Assembly: GCA_051252095.1 (NCBI GenBank)
Contig: JBPOFK010000007.1
Location: 1-64,000, forward strand
Direction: 5' to 3'
From: GCA-2401735 sp051252095
GTDB taxonomy: Bacteria; Pseudomonadota; Gammaproteobacteria; Burkholderiales; Methylophilaceae
DNA length: 64,000 nt
Under the pieces are notes generated by a model that was given only the letters and a program-made list of their open reading frames with translations, ran no database searches and had not been told where the DNA came from. A program made the translations under genes and the position numbers. The stretch's first letter is position 1; every line of letters begins with the position of its first letter. Positions 1 to 8,914 of the stretch are shown here, one piece after another.

Positions 1-60
1 CAGACCGAAATCTAATGCTATGACCCAATCACAAACACCCACACTTATCAGTCATCCAAA

Positions 61-74
61 TTTTTAAAGAACAG
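61..74 (-). promoter_or_regulatory. boxA-like antitermination element of an rRNA leader
   Basis: Read on the minus strand the sequence is CTGTTCTTTAAAAA, close to the rRNA boxA core (TGCTCTTTAACA). It lies downstream of a strong stringent-type promoter and a small GGCC-GAAA-GGCC hairpin at 75-86, so this is probably the leader of an rRNA operon whose 16S gene starts beyond the left edge. The motif and promoter are seen; the rRNA genes themselves are inferred. Confidence 0.6.
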
Positions 75-114
75 GGCCTTTCGGCCAATCTCTTATAACG
101 CATTGCGTTAACGA

Positions 115-149
115 GGTGCGCATTTTACAGAGGTTTTAAACTTCGTCAA
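115..149 (-). promoter_or_regulatory. rRNA-type sigma-70 promoter (rrn P1-like), firing left
   Basis: On the minus strand a -35 TTGACG (144-149) and a -10 TAAAAT (122-127) are 16 bp apart. They are followed by a GC-rich discriminator, GCGCACC (115-121), the hallmark of growth-rate and ppGpp-controlled stable-RNA promoters. It lies between tRNA-fMet and the boxA-like leader and reads toward position 1. Confidence 0.7.
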
Positions 150-186
150 TGCTTATTTCGGATTTTAACCAACTTAATTTTTTAAG

Positions 187-263
187 TGGTTGCGGGAACA
201 GGATTTGAACCTGTGACCTTCGGGTTATGAGCCCGACGAGCTGCCAGACTGCTCCATCCCGCG
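187..263 (-). tRNA. initiator tRNA-fMet (CAU)
   Basis: The minus strand reads CGCGGGATGGAGCAG at the 5' end, has the anticodon loop GGGCTCATAACCC with CAU anticodon and three G-C pairs below the loop, carries the TTCAAATCC T-loop and ends in an encoded CCA. The unpaired first base C opposite A and the three consecutive G-C anticodon-stem pairs mark the initiator rather than the elongator tRNA-Met. The length is 77 nt including CCA. Confidence 0.97.
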
Positions 264-296
264 TCCGTGTCGACATATGTAACGCCGAGAGATGAG

Positions 297-326
297 ACTA
301 TAGCAAGTTTTTAAAGATACTGTCAA
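297..326 (-). promoter_or_regulatory. sigma-70 promoter of tRNA-fMet
   Basis: The minus strand shows a perfect -35 TTGACA (321-326), an 18-bp spacer and a -10 TATAGT (297-302), about 34 bp ahead of the mature tRNA 5' end. It supplies the tRNA separately from the rRNA-type promoter further left. Confidence 0.8.
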
Positions 327-380
327 CGACTGTTTAACTTTTTTATTAAGGTAAAACAGCAGTTTCTGCGCGCTTAAAAC

Positions 381-411
381 AAAAATGCCTAAGCCATGAA
401 GGACTTAGGCA
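381..411 (-). terminator. Rho-independent terminator of the DUF4197 gene
   Basis: In the minus-strand direction TGCCTAAGTCC and GGCTTAGGCA form a stem around a short TTCAT loop, followed by a run of five T. It lies about 20 bp after the stop codon at 430. The plus direction ends in A residues, so it works one way only. Confidence 0.85.
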
Positions 412-429
412 AAAAAATGACGCAGGAAA

Positions 430-1185
430 TTATTTTGCAACAGCGCCAAATACTTTTTTTAGAATACTACTGGCCTGCCCAAGCGGATCTTTACGGATGG
501 CTGCTTCCTCTTTTGCAATCATCAAATAGAGGCCATCAAGCGCTTTATTGGTTACGTAGCGTTCGATATTGGCATCCTCTTTATCGACAACGCCAAACTG
601 ACTACCTATTTCTGCGTATTTATTGTAGGTCTGCGCAAGCTGCACTTTTTCTGTTGCCTTGCTCACAATTGGCAAAAATTTTTCACCCATCTGTGTTGAT
701 GTGGTCTTTTTGAAGTATTGTGTTGCAGCATCCTCAGGCCCTGTCAGAATTGCTCTTGCATCTGCCAAACTCATTTGCTTGATTGAGTCAATTAGCAGCG
801 CCTTGGCTTCTGGAGCTGCCGCTTCTGCCGCTCGGTTCATTTTAAGCACGAGGTCATCTGATTGCTTGCCCATGCCAATCAGCTTCATGCCTTTTTCAAC
901 TTTTTGCAGCGACTCTGGGAGCGGTATTTTTACTTCCTTGTTGCCAAAAAATCCATTAACCAAGCCCAAACTATTAACCGCCTTTTCGACACCTTGATTA
1001 AGCGCCGTCTTCAAGCCACTACTCATTTCCGTATCCGTCAAGGCATCTACGCTCGATGTGCCAGAGGTCGTTGTGTTGCCACCTTTTTTTACTTCATTTG
1101 CAATTGATTCAAAATCTTTTAAGTCCCATGCATTGGCCTGACAACCAAGCATTGCCATTGCCGCTACAACAATCAGCTTTTTCAT
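430..1185 (-). CDS. DUF4197 family exported protein
   Basis: The 251-residue protein opens with a hydrophobic stretch ending in CQANA at residues 15-19, which reads as a signal peptide; the cysteine at 15 could make it a lipoprotein, although the lipobox is weak. The rest is helical and contains the DUF4197-type segments ALNQGVEKAVNSLG, IPLPESLQKVEKGMKLIG and YVTNKALDGLYLMIAKEE. The family has no known biochemical role. The gene is monocistronic, with its own terminator. The family call is by recognition of the sequence pattern; the function is unknown. Confidence 0.8.
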   Translation of the reverse strand: MKKLIVVAAMAMLGCQANAWDLKDFESIANEVKKGGNTTTSGTSSVDALTDTEMSSGLKTALNQGVEKAVNSLGLVNGFFGNKEVKIPLPESLQKVEKGMKLIGMGKQSDDLVLKMNRAAEAAAPEAKALLIDSIKQMSLADARAILTGPEDAATQYFKKTTSTQMGEKFLPIVSKATEKVQLAQTYNKYAEIGSQFGVVDKEDANIERYVTNKALDGLYLMIAKEEAAIRKDPLGQASSILKKVFGAVAK

Positions 1186-1259
1186 TACGTCTCCTCACCA
1201 CTCTAAAATTAATTTGGTTTAAGTGTACACTTAAATATTTGGTGATTGCATTTTGTGGG

Positions 1260-3704
1260 TCAGATTTTAAAAGATTTTACATTCCATATATTTTTTGCAT
1301 ATTCTGCGATAGTTCGATCACTTGAGAATTTTGCAACTTGCGCAACGTTAAGGATTGCCCGCCGTGACCACTCTTCTTGGTCTTTGTACAATGCGGCAAC
1401 CTCTTCTTGTTTTTCAATATAACTCGCATAATCAGCAAGCAACAGATAGTTATCTCCATTGTTAAGCAAGTTGTCGTAAATTGCCTGATAGCGATTTGGC
1501 TCTTCAACCGAGAAGAAGCCATTGCCAATCATATCCATCACTTCTTTTAGTTCTGAATTTGCGTGGTAATAATCCCAAGGATTGTAGCCATTCGCTTTCA
1601 TTTCGGCTACTTCTGGCGTAGTAAGACCAAATATGAAGATGTTTTCATCGCCCACCTCTTCTTTTATCTCCACATTAGCGCCATCTAATGTTCCAATAGT
1701 TAAAGCGCCATTGAGTGCCATTTTCATGTTACCAGTTCCGCTTGCCTCAGTCCCTGCTGTAGAAATTTGCTCAGACAAGTCACTACCAGGGAATAGTAGC
1801 TCCGCTGCAGAAACTTCATAATTTGGATAAAAGACAACTTTTAGCTTATCGCCAACAGCAGGATCATTATTGACGATTTCTGCAACATCATTAATCAAGC
1901 GAATAATGAGCTTTGCCATCCAGTAACCAGGCGCTGCTTTACCACCAAAAACAATGACACGTGGGGTGATATCTTTACCTTCGCCCTTACGGATACGATT
2001 ATATAAAGTAATAATATGCAATATATTTAGCAATTGTCGTTTATATTCATGAATACGTTTAATCTGAACATCAAATAAAGCATCTGTATTGAGTTTCAAA
2101 CTTGTTAGCGACTCAATCTTATCCGCTAATCTTTGCTTGTTATGCTTTTTAACGGCTCTAAATGCTTTACGAAAATCTTTATCTTCTGCCAATGGAGTCA
2201 ACTTAGCGATTTTAGATAAATCTTTTTGAAAGCCATCCCCAATCGCCTTTGCAATCAATTCGGTTAATTTAGGATTAGCCTGATTAAGCCAGCGTCTTGG
2301 TGTGATGCCGTTGGTAACGTTAGTCAGTTTACCTGGGTAGATTCTATTAAAATCAGCGAACAGCGTGCTTTTAAGCAATTCACTATGTAGCGCGGCTACA
2401 CCATTAACGGTATGGCTGCCAACAACGGCCAAATGTGCCATACGGACACGTTTGCCATGCCCCTCATCAATAATTGAAACACGCCTTAGTAAATCCGTAT
2501 CTCCTGGAAAATGATGATTCACCATATGTAAAAACTCATGGTTAATTTTATATATAATTTCCAAATGTCTAGGTAACAAACGGCCAAACAAATCTAAAGA
2601 CCAGGTTTCTAATGCCTCTGGCATGAGCGTATGGTTGGTATAAGCAAATATCTTAGTCACCAAGTCCCAAGCAAAATCCCATGCTAAACCATGCATGTCG
2701 ACTAACTGATACATCATTTCTGCTACACCTATTGCTGGATGCGTATCATTTAACTGAATCGCCACCTTGTTAGGCAACTCTTTCCAGTCATTTTTGTTTT
2801 TTATTTCCCGTGTAGTGATAAATCTTCTAAGAATGTCCTGAATGGAAGCCGAAACAAAGAAGTACTGTTGTTTAAGCCTTAGCTCTCTACCAGATGCAGA
2901 CGCATCATTCGGATAGAGTACTTTCGAAATGGTTTCAGAGTCATTACGCGCCTCAACCGACTGCTCATAATTCCCTTCATTAAAATGCGCCAAATCAAAT
3001 TCTGCTGTCGCCTTTGCCGACCACAATCTCAAATTATTGACAGTTTCAGTATCATACCCAGGAACAGGCACATCGTAAGCCAATGCAACAACATGCTGTT
3101 CATCGACCCAATGGCTTTTAGTATGTCCATCCTCATGTGTCTGAATCGTTTTCCCGTAAAACTTAATTGTGTAGCTAGACTCGGGGCGTTGGAACTCCCA
3201 TACATTTGCGTAGCGTAACCAGTCATCTGGGTTCTCTACTTGCTGACCATCTTCCAATGTTTGCTTAAACATCCCATATTCATATCGGATACCATAACCA
3301 GTTGCAGGTATATCCATGGTTGCCATAGAATCCAGAAAGCAGGCAGCTAGGCGGCCTAAGCCGCCATTACCCAGTGCCGCATCATGCTCTAATTCCACAA
3401 CCTCTTCAAGGTTTTGACCTAATGCACTTAAACCGCTACCAAGCTGACTATTTATGCCCAAGTTTAGTGCAGCATTACTCATCATGCGTCCAATTAAAAA
3501 CTCCAATGACAAGTAATATATACGTTTAGGGTCCTCTTCATTGTATGCGCTTGCCGTCTTTACCCAGCGCTCTACAACATGGTCACGAACCGTGTGTGCT
3601 GCTGTTACATACCAGTCTCTTGGCGTGGCTGTGTCGCTTGTTTTAAAGCATGAGAACGCGAGATGGTTTCTAAGTGCTTGCTTGATGGGTGTTAATTTTG
3701 GCAT
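1260..3704 (-). CDS. glgP: glycogen/maltodextrin phosphorylase
   Basis: A GT35 phosphorylase of 814 residues that releases glucose-1-phosphate from alpha-1,4-glucans using pyridoxal phosphate. Visible family signatures are YYLSLEFLIGR near the N-terminus, ALGNGGLGRLAACFLDSMAT, and the PLP-lysine region EASGTGNMKMALNGALTIG near residue 660. The length fits the family. The ATG at 3704 is chosen because AGGGAA sits just upstream; the longer frame begins with TTG seven codons earlier. No other glycogen gene is adjacent, so its partners must lie elsewhere. It presumably mobilises stored polysaccharide in the cytoplasm. Confidence 0.96.
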   Translation of the reverse strand: MPKLTPIKQALRNHLAFSCFKTSDTATPRDWYVTAAHTVRDHVVERWVKTASAYNEEDPKRIYYLSLEFLIGRMMSNAALNLGINSQLGSGLSALGQNLEEVVELEHDAALGNGGLGRLAACFLDSMATMDIPATGYGIRYEYGMFKQTLEDGQQVENPDDWLRYANVWEFQRPESSYTIKFYGKTIQTHEDGHTKSHWVDEQHVVALAYDVPVPGYDTETVNNLRLWSAKATAEFDLAHFNEGNYEQSVEARNDSETISKVLYPNDASASGRELRLKQQYFFVSASIQDILRRFITTREIKNKNDWKELPNKVAIQLNDTHPAIGVAEMMYQLVDMHGLAWDFAWDLVTKIFAYTNHTLMPEALETWSLDLFGRLLPRHLEIIYKINHEFLHMVNHHFPGDTDLLRRVSIIDEGHGKRVRMAHLAVVGSHTVNGVAALHSELLKSTLFADFNRIYPGKLTNVTNGITPRRWLNQANPKLTELIAKAIGDGFQKDLSKIAKLTPLAEDKDFRKAFRAVKKHNKQRLADKIESLTSLKLNTDALFDVQIKRIHEYKRQLLNILHIITLYNRIRKGEGKDITPRVIVFGGKAAPGYWMAKLIIRLINDVAEIVNNDPAVGDKLKVVFYPNYEVSAAELLFPGSDLSEQISTAGTEASGTGNMKMALNGALTIGTLDGANVEIKEEVGDENIFIFGLTTPEVAEMKANGYNPWDYYHANSELKEVMDMIGNGFFSVEEPNRYQAIYDNLLNNGDNYLLLADYASYIEKQEEVAALYKDQEEWSRRAILNVAQVAKFSSDRTIAEYAKNIWNVKSFKI

Positions 3705-3721
3705 GTAGTTCCCTATTAGAT

Positions 3722-3784
3722 TCAAATAATCATCCTAAATAATGCAAGTATCGCGCCAAGTAGGCCAGCTATGACTTCCATCAT
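3722..3784 (-). CDS. possible 20-residue hydrophobic small ORF ahead of glgP
   Basis: Between htpG and glgP the minus strand can encode MMEVIAGLLGAILALFRMII, an almost wholly hydrophobic peptide long enough to span a membrane once. It ends 17 bp before the glgP start. I see no clear ribosome binding site, and AT-rich leaders can produce such frames by chance, so it is only a candidate. If translated it could be a small membrane protein or a leader peptide. Confidence 0.2.
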   Translation of the reverse strand: MMEVIAGLLGAILALFRMII

Positions 3785-3830
3785 CAAATCAATTTCATAT
3801 GAGTATAAATGATTCATATGTTGGAAATGT

Positions 3831-3862
3831 GAAAAAGCCCTTGCATTTTAAAACAAGGGCTT
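3831..3862 (-). terminator. Rho-independent terminator of htpG
   Basis: The minus strand reads AAGCCCTTG, a 10-nt loop, CAAGGGCTT and then a T run. It starts 15 bp after the htpG stop codon and separates htpG from glgP. Confidence 0.88.
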
Positions 3863-3876
3863 CTGTTTTGTGAAGT

Positions 3877-5757
3877 TTACATGAGCAAAGCGTTTACGCG
3901 CCGCACAAAACTTGCTGGGTCATCTAGTTGCCCACCCTCTGCTAATAAAGCCTGATCAAATAAGATACGCGTGTAATCATTAAATTTAGCATCATCTTTT
4001 TCCGCTTTAAGCTTTTCAACCAGTCGATGTTCAGGATTAATCTCTAACACGGGTTTAGCTTCTGGGGCACTTTGTCCAGACGCTTTTAGTATTCGTGCCA
4101 GATTGCCTGATAAATCATGCTCACCAACGACTAAGCAGGCTGGCGAGTCGGTCAATCGGTGCGTAACGCGCACCTCTTTGACATCATCACCTAAGGTTTT
4201 TTGAATACGCTCAATTAAATCTTTGGCAGCTTCCTCAACTTTTTTCTGGGCTTCTTTTTCAGACTCATCTTCTAACTTTCCTAGGTCCAAATCCCCCTTG
4301 GCAATTGATTGCAGTTTCTTCCCCTCAAATTCGGTTAAGCCGCCCAATAGCCACTCGTCTACTTTGTCATACATTAATAATACTTCAATGCCTTTTTTGC
4401 GAAAGATTTCTAAATGTGGAGAGTGTTGTGCAGCAGCGAAACTATCAGCTGTGATGTAGTAAATCGCTTCTTGGCCTTCTTTCATGCGAGCGATGTATTC
4501 AGCAAAGCTAACATCCTGAGTATCATTATCTGCTTGGGTTGAAGCAAATCGCAATAACCCTGCAATTTTATCTTTATTGGCAAAGTCTTCACCTGGGCCC
4601 TCTTTTAAAACGCGACCAAACTCTGCCCAGAATTTTGCATATTCTTCAGGCTTGTTCTTAGCTAAACCTTCAAGTAAACCTAATACTTTCTTCACTGAGC
4701 CATTTTTAATGGCATCAACATCACGGCTATCTTGCAAAATTTCGCGTGATACGTTTAAAGGCAAGTCTGCGCTATCAATAACCCCACGAACAAAACGCAA
4801 ATATTGTGGCATTAGCTTTTCAGCATCCTCCATAATAAATACGCGTTTAACATAAAGCTTTATCCCTTGACGACGTTCACGATCATACAAATCAAACGGC
4901 GCTTTACTTGGCACATACAATAAAGAAATATATTCCTGCTTACCTTCTACACGATTGTGCGTATAGGCCAATGGGTTCTCAAAATCATGTGAAACATGCT
5001 TATAGAATTCTTGGTACTCTTCTTCAGAAATGTCGCTTTTGCTACGCACCCACAAGGCTGACGCTTTATTGACGACTTCATCCTCATCTGTCAACACCTG
5101 CTCGCCATCTTTCATTTCTGATTTTTTCATTAGAATTGGCAAGGTGATGTGGTCTGAATATTTACGTACGATTGTTTTTAGTTTCCAATCATTTAAGAAG
5201 TCATCTTCTCCTTCACGTAGATGTAAAACAATATCGGTACCGCGTTCTTTTTTATCGATCGCATCTAACGTAAAGTCACCCTCACCTGTAGATTCCCACT
5301 TAATTGCGTCTTTACTGCCAGCACGCCTTGTGAGTAAAGTCACTTTCTCTGCAATAATAAAAGCCGAATAGAAACCAACACCAAATTGACCGATTAAGTT
5401 CGCATCTTTAACTTGATCACCACTCAATGCATTAAAAAATTCTTTAGTGCCTGATTTCGCAATCGTACCAATATTATTGATGACCTCATCTCTATCCATG
5501 CCAATGCCGTTATCAGAGACTGTAACCGTTCTTGCTTCTTTGTCATATGCAATACGAATTTTTAAATCACTGTCATCTTCATAAAGGCTATCATTTGCTA
5601 GCGCTTCAAAACGTAATTTATCTGCCGCATCTGAAGCATTAGAAATCAGTTCACGCAGCACAATCTCTTTGTTGGAATACAATGAGTGAATCATTAAATG
5701 TAGTAGCTGTTTTACCTCAGCACGAAATTCTAGTTTTTCAGCTTTATCTTTAGCCAT
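3877..5757 (-). CDS. htpG: HSP90-family chaperone HtpG
   Basis: A 626-residue cytosolic ATP-dependent chaperone. The N-terminal GHKL ATPase motifs are complete: ELISNASDAADKLR near residue 40, DNGIGMDRDEV near 85 and GQFGVGFYSAF near 125. The middle domain (LPLNVSREILQ) and the C-terminal dimerisation region follow. The length is normal for HtpG. The ATG is preceded by AAAGGAAA, a good ribosome binding site. I looked for a sigma-32 promoter and did not find a convincing one. It has its own terminator, so it is a single-gene unit. Confidence 0.98.
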   Translation of the reverse strand: MAKDKAEKLEFRAEVKQLLHLMIHSLYSNKEIVLRELISNASDAADKLRFEALANDSLYEDDSDLKIRIAYDKEARTVTVSDNGIGMDRDEVINNIGTIAKSGTKEFFNALSGDQVKDANLIGQFGVGFYSAFIIAEKVTLLTRRAGSKDAIKWESTGEGDFTLDAIDKKERGTDIVLHLREGEDDFLNDWKLKTIVRKYSDHITLPILMKKSEMKDGEQVLTDEDEVVNKASALWVRSKSDISEEEYQEFYKHVSHDFENPLAYTHNRVEGKQEYISLLYVPSKAPFDLYDRERRQGIKLYVKRVFIMEDAEKLMPQYLRFVRGVIDSADLPLNVSREILQDSRDVDAIKNGSVKKVLGLLEGLAKNKPEEYAKFWAEFGRVLKEGPGEDFANKDKIAGLLRFASTQADNDTQDVSFAEYIARMKEGQEAIYYITADSFAAAQHSPHLEIFRKKGIEVLLMYDKVDEWLLGGLTEFEGKKLQSIAKGDLDLGKLEDESEKEAQKKVEEAAKDLIERIQKTLGDDVKEVRVTHRLTDSPACLVVGEHDLSGNLARILKASGQSAPEAKPVLEINPEHRLVEKLKAEKDDAKFNDYTRILFDQALLAEGGQLDDPASFVRRVNALLM

Positions 5758-5864
5758 ACTTTTCCTTTTGTCCCTTTAATTAATCCGTTAAACTAAACTC
5801 TGCCTATACGTTGGGTTAAAAAAACAAATTTCAAGCATTAATCAGATTAAATTGTGAGATTAAA

Positions 5865-6077
5865 ATGACAACGGTAGATGTTCGAGAAGTGAGTCCGCAA
5901 AGCTTTCATATAACGGATAGTGCCAGAACAACGACTGAACATGACGTTAGTCTGGACCCTGACTATGTACAAAAATTAATGAGTGAGGAAATAAAGACTA
6001 TAGAACTGGTGAAAAAATCTTTTGAATTTTTACTGCAAAGAGCGTCAAATAGCATTATCTTACGACGCTTGATATAA
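5865..6077 (+). CDS. small hypothetical protein, possibly shortened by a frameshift
   Basis: The 70-residue frame encodes a polar protein with a likely helix (YVQKLMSEEIKTIELVKKSFEFLL) and no recognised domain. Just after its stop codon another frame continues with a protein-like tail (LDISGINQHLPEYEREINKF) ending at 6130. One extra base near 6065-6070 would join the two into a protein of about 92 residues. Either the gene is intact and short, or it carries a one-base deletion. No strong ribosome binding site is seen. Function unknown. Confidence 0.4.
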   Translation: MTTVDVREVSPQSFHITDSARTTTEHDVSLDPDYVQKLMSEEIKTIELVKKSFEFLLQRASNSIILRRLI

Positions 6078-6148
6078 GCGGTATTAACCAACACCTCCCT
6101 GAGTATGAGCGTGAAATAAATAAATTTTAAAGAATTGAGTCAAACTAC

Positions 6149-6793
6149 ATGGATGCATTCATTGGCCTACTATCAGGCCTTATCATAGGTGGATTAATCG
6201 CCTACATTTTTCTATCAAATAGAAAAAAGCTAAATTCGGTTACCGCTGACAGTAAAACCTTAATGCACAACATTGAGAAGGTTTTTAAAGTTGCGCTGGC
6301 AGAAGGAACTTACAGTGATATTTTTGATTACAAAAGTGAGCAAAGCCGATTTTTTAATTTATTTAAGACAAAGAAAAAAGCATTGCTCATTTCAGAGGCA
6401 AAAGTATTAGTCGGGTATGATTTTGCGAAAGTAAAACTTGCGATTGATGAAAAAAATCAACGCATTAATATCCTTGCATTCCCTAGCCCTGAAGTTTTAG
6501 CGATTGATCCTGAATATAAGTTTTATGATGCAGACAGCGGCATTTTTAATCGATTGGCAAAAGAGGATTACAGCGCAATGGTTAATGATGCAAAAAACAG
6601 GATTGGTCAAAAAGCACTGGAGAGTGAATTACCGCGGTTTGCTGCGAATCAAATGAAGTCACTACTCACCAATATTGATGACAATACACGTTGGCAACTC
6701 TTTTACCATGCCAACGATACTAATCCTGTTCTGCTAGAACATGCAGAACTGCCATATCAAACTCACTTGCTAGACGATAAAGACACCGAGTAA
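6149..6793 (+). CDS. DUF4230-like membrane-anchored protein
   Basis: The 214-residue protein has one N-terminal transmembrane helix (residues 4-23, rich in Gly, Leu and Ile) and a soluble remainder. The pattern of KKALLISEAKVLVGYDFAKVKLAIDEKNQ followed by PSPEVLAIDPEYKFYDADSGIFNRL resembles the DUF4230 family, whose function is unknown. The topology suggests a domain anchored to the inner membrane. It sits alone between htpG and tcdA and converges with tcdA at a 2-bp spacing, with no terminator visible between them. Confidence 0.7.
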   Translation: MDAFIGLLSGLIIGGLIAYIFLSNRKKLNSVTADSKTLMHNIEKVFKVALAEGTYSDIFDYKSEQSRFFNLFKTKKKALLISEAKVLVGYDFAKVKLAIDEKNQRINILAFPSPEVLAIDPEYKFYDADSGIFNRLAKEDYSAMVNDAKNRIGQKALESELPRFAANQMKSLLTNIDDNTRWQLFYHANDTNPVLLEHAELPYQTHLLDDKDTE

Positions 6794-6795
6794 GG

Positions 6796-7584
6796 TTAAG
6801 CCAGCAACTGATTTATTGCTAGCTGGCCTAACATAAAGCCAAATGGTGCAGTCACACTGACGCTGGAACCATATCCCGCACAATTTAAGCCTGTTATGCT
6901 CGCATCGGCAACTGTATCGCACACCATGTCTGGTTTAATCACTGGCTCATCGGAGTAGACGCAGGTAATGCCAAATTTAGCTGATTTCTTTGTTTGACTT
7001 GCCTTCGGAAAGCCATAATCCCTGCGCAGTTGATTTCTCACTTTGGCAAGCAATTTATCCCCTGTAACCTTTGATAAGTCCGCGATCTGCATTCTGCTAG
7101 CGTCCAATCGTCCTCCAGCACTGCCAGACATCATCAGCGGTTTGTTTTGTTGTTTGCAGAATGATGCTAAAGCCACTTTAGCTTTCGCATCATCTGTGCA
7201 GTCCAGCATGATATCAAAGTCAAAATCTAACATCGATTGAACATTGTTAACAGTGATAAAGTCTTCAATCTCAATAACTTTGCAGTTTGAATTAATTTGC
7301 AATAAACGTTCTTGCATAGCAGTGACTTTAGCCTTGCCTATATTTTCGTTTAATGCATGAATTTGTCTGTTTACATTAGACTCGGCTATATTATCCAAAT
7401 CAATTAAGGTTAATTGACCAATTGCATTTCGTGCCAATGCTTCCACTGCCCATGAACCGACACCTCCAATCCCAATCACTACCACATGTGCGGATTGCAA
7501 TTTGGACAACCCAGTCTCTCCATACAATCGGCGAACACCACTAAAGCGACGTTCATTATCTAATTGTTCATTCATATTCGACAT
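6796..7584 (-). CDS. tcdA: tRNA threonylcarbamoyladenosine dehydratase TcdA
   Basis: An E1-like enzyme of 262 residues that cyclises t6A37 of tRNAs to ct6A using ATP. The N-terminal RRFSGVRRLYGETGLSKLQ and the nucleotide-binding GIGGVGSWAVEALARN are typical of TcdA/CsdL, and the DCTDDAKAKVAL segment and a conserved CVYSDEP region follow. The length is normal. No strong ribosome binding site precedes either possible ATG (7584 or 7575), so the exact start is not certain. It is distinct from ThiF/MoeB by the RR(Y/F)xGxxRLYG opening. Confidence 0.93.
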   Translation of the reverse strand: MSNMNEQLDNERRFSGVRRLYGETGLSKLQSAHVVVIGIGGVGSWAVEALARNAIGQLTLIDLDNIAESNVNRQIHALNENIGKAKVTAMQERLLQINSNCKVIEIEDFITVNNVQSMLDFDFDIMLDCTDDAKAKVALASFCKQQNKPLMMSGSAGGRLDASRMQIADLSKVTGDKLLAKVRNQLRRDYGFPKASQTKKSAKFGITCVYSDEPVIKPDMVCDTVADASITGLNCAGYGSSVSVTAPFGFMLGQLAINQLLA

Positions 7585-7645
7585 ATAACAATGTTTGAGA
7601 AATTCAGTTGGTTGCTATCAAGTAAAACCATCTAAATACACCAAG

Positions 7646-8419
7646 TTAAATACCGCGGCTTTCTTTAATTAAGTCATAAGCGACTTGAATTTCTTTTGCT
7701 TGTTCAGTGGCAACAGCAATCATGTCTTCTGGCAAACCTTGTCCAATAAGTTTATCAGGATGGTATTGGCTCATTAATTTACGATAGGCACGTTTAATTT
7801 CTTGATTAGTATTTTTCTCAGTGACGCCGAGCGCCTTGTAAGCATCAGCTAAAGCTGTCGCCGAGGCTGGTTGGCCCGTAGCAAAATGTGCTTGATTCAA
7901 CACCATGTCTAACAATTGTTGGAACGCGGCCTTGTTGTAACCTAAGTGCAAAGCAATTTTTTCAAGCAACGCTAACTCAGCATTGTCTAACTTGCCATCC
8001 GCTAACGCCATGACAATTGAATACACCATTAGCATTTGTTTAAGATTGAGCGTTTGACCACACGCAGTCATAAAGGTATCGAGTGTTTCTTTAATATCAA
8101 AGTCTTCTGCTGAACCACGTTTGAATTGTGCAATAGCTTGCTCACGGTGCGCCGTTGTCATGCCCATCTTTTTGATAAATATTTCAACATGGTCAATCTC
8201 ATCTTTTGTAATAAGGCCATCAGCTTTTGCAAGCTTGCCCATTAGTACAAAAACCGTTTCGAAGAAGACAGCCTTTCGCTGATCCGCTCCGAAAGGATTC
8301 ATCCCACCTACGCCATAGTTTTTTGCGCGATCAATGCTACTACCAATAAAGTAGCCGATAAGGGCACCAAAAAATCCGAAAAAATAATATCCCGCAAGGG
8401 CAATGATAATTTTGTACAC
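7646..8419 (-). CDS. djlA: membrane-anchored J-domain co-chaperone DjlA
   Basis: The 257-residue protein has a single N-terminal membrane segment (about residues 5-27, with the glycine-zipper pattern known from DjlA), a TerB-like helical domain (about 50-175) and a C-terminal J domain with the HPD motif at about 220-222. The order TM-TerB-J is that of DjlA, which stimulates DnaK ATPase from the inner membrane. It lies between tcdA and acpS on the same strand with gaps of 60-120 bp, so linkage to either is uncertain. Confidence 0.93.
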   Translation of the reverse strand: MYKIIIALAGYYFFGFFGALIGYFIGSSIDRAKNYGVGGMNPFGADQRKAVFFETVFVLMGKLAKADGLITKDEIDHVEIFIKKMGMTTAHREQAIAQFKRGSAEDFDIKETLDTFMTACGQTLNLKQMLMVYSIVMALADGKLDNAELALLEKIALHLGYNKAAFQQLLDMVLNQAHFATGQPASATALADAYKALGVTEKNTNQEIKRAYRKLMSQYHPDKLIGQGLPEDMIAVATEQAKEIQVAYDLIKESRGI

Positions 8420-8536
8420 AATATAACCTTGTTCAAATGTTCTTAGGAATCTCTATTTTGCTATCAAATCAATTAATGATGGCAAAACTGACATAGCCAA
8501 TAGCTGTGAAAGTTTTGATGATTTTCTTTAACATCA

Positions 8537-8914
8537 CTAAAACTCTAATACAACAAATGCAGCTGCTAAATTCTTCTCATCACTAATGCTAATGTGCATG
8601 TGTTGAATACTTTTTTGATTTAAAAAGTCTTGCAGCGATTTTGCTAGTATTAATAAAGGCTTACCTAAGTCATCGTGTGATACGGCAATATTCTGAAAAG
8701 TAGCCGGTTCTCTTAAGCCAGTCCCTAGCGCTTTAGAAAATGCCTCTTTTGCTGCAAAGCGTTTGGCCAAAAACCTTGCTTTGATATGCGAAGATAAATA
8801 ACTTGGCATTTCACTTTCTGCAAGGATACGCAACGCAAAATCATCTCCAAACTTTTTAATTGAAGATTCAATACGCTCAACCTCAACGATATCTGTACCT
8901 ATTCCAAATATCAT
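8537..8914 (-). CDS. acpS: holo-[acyl-carrier-protein] synthase
   Basis: A 125-residue phosphopantetheinyl transferase of the AcpS type that transfers 4'-phosphopantetheine from CoA to apo-ACP. The two signatures are present: GIGTDIVEVERIE at residues 4-16, with the metal-binding Asp, and FAAKEAFSKALGTG near 52-65. The start overlaps the pdxJ stop by 4 bp (ATGA), so the pair is translationally coupled, as in many proteobacteria. Confidence 0.97.
   Translation of the reverse strand: MIFGIGTDIVEVERIESSIKKFGDDFALRILAESEMPSYLSSHIKARFLAKRFAAKEAFSKALGTGLREPATFQNIAVSHDDLGKPLLILAKSLQDFLNQKSIQHMHISISDEKNLAAAFVVLEF

Noticed and set aside
5758..5864. Possible heat-shock (sigma-32) promoter ahead of htpG
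   Set aside because: No CTTGAAA and CCCCAT-like pair at the right spacing could be found on the minus strand, so none is annotated.
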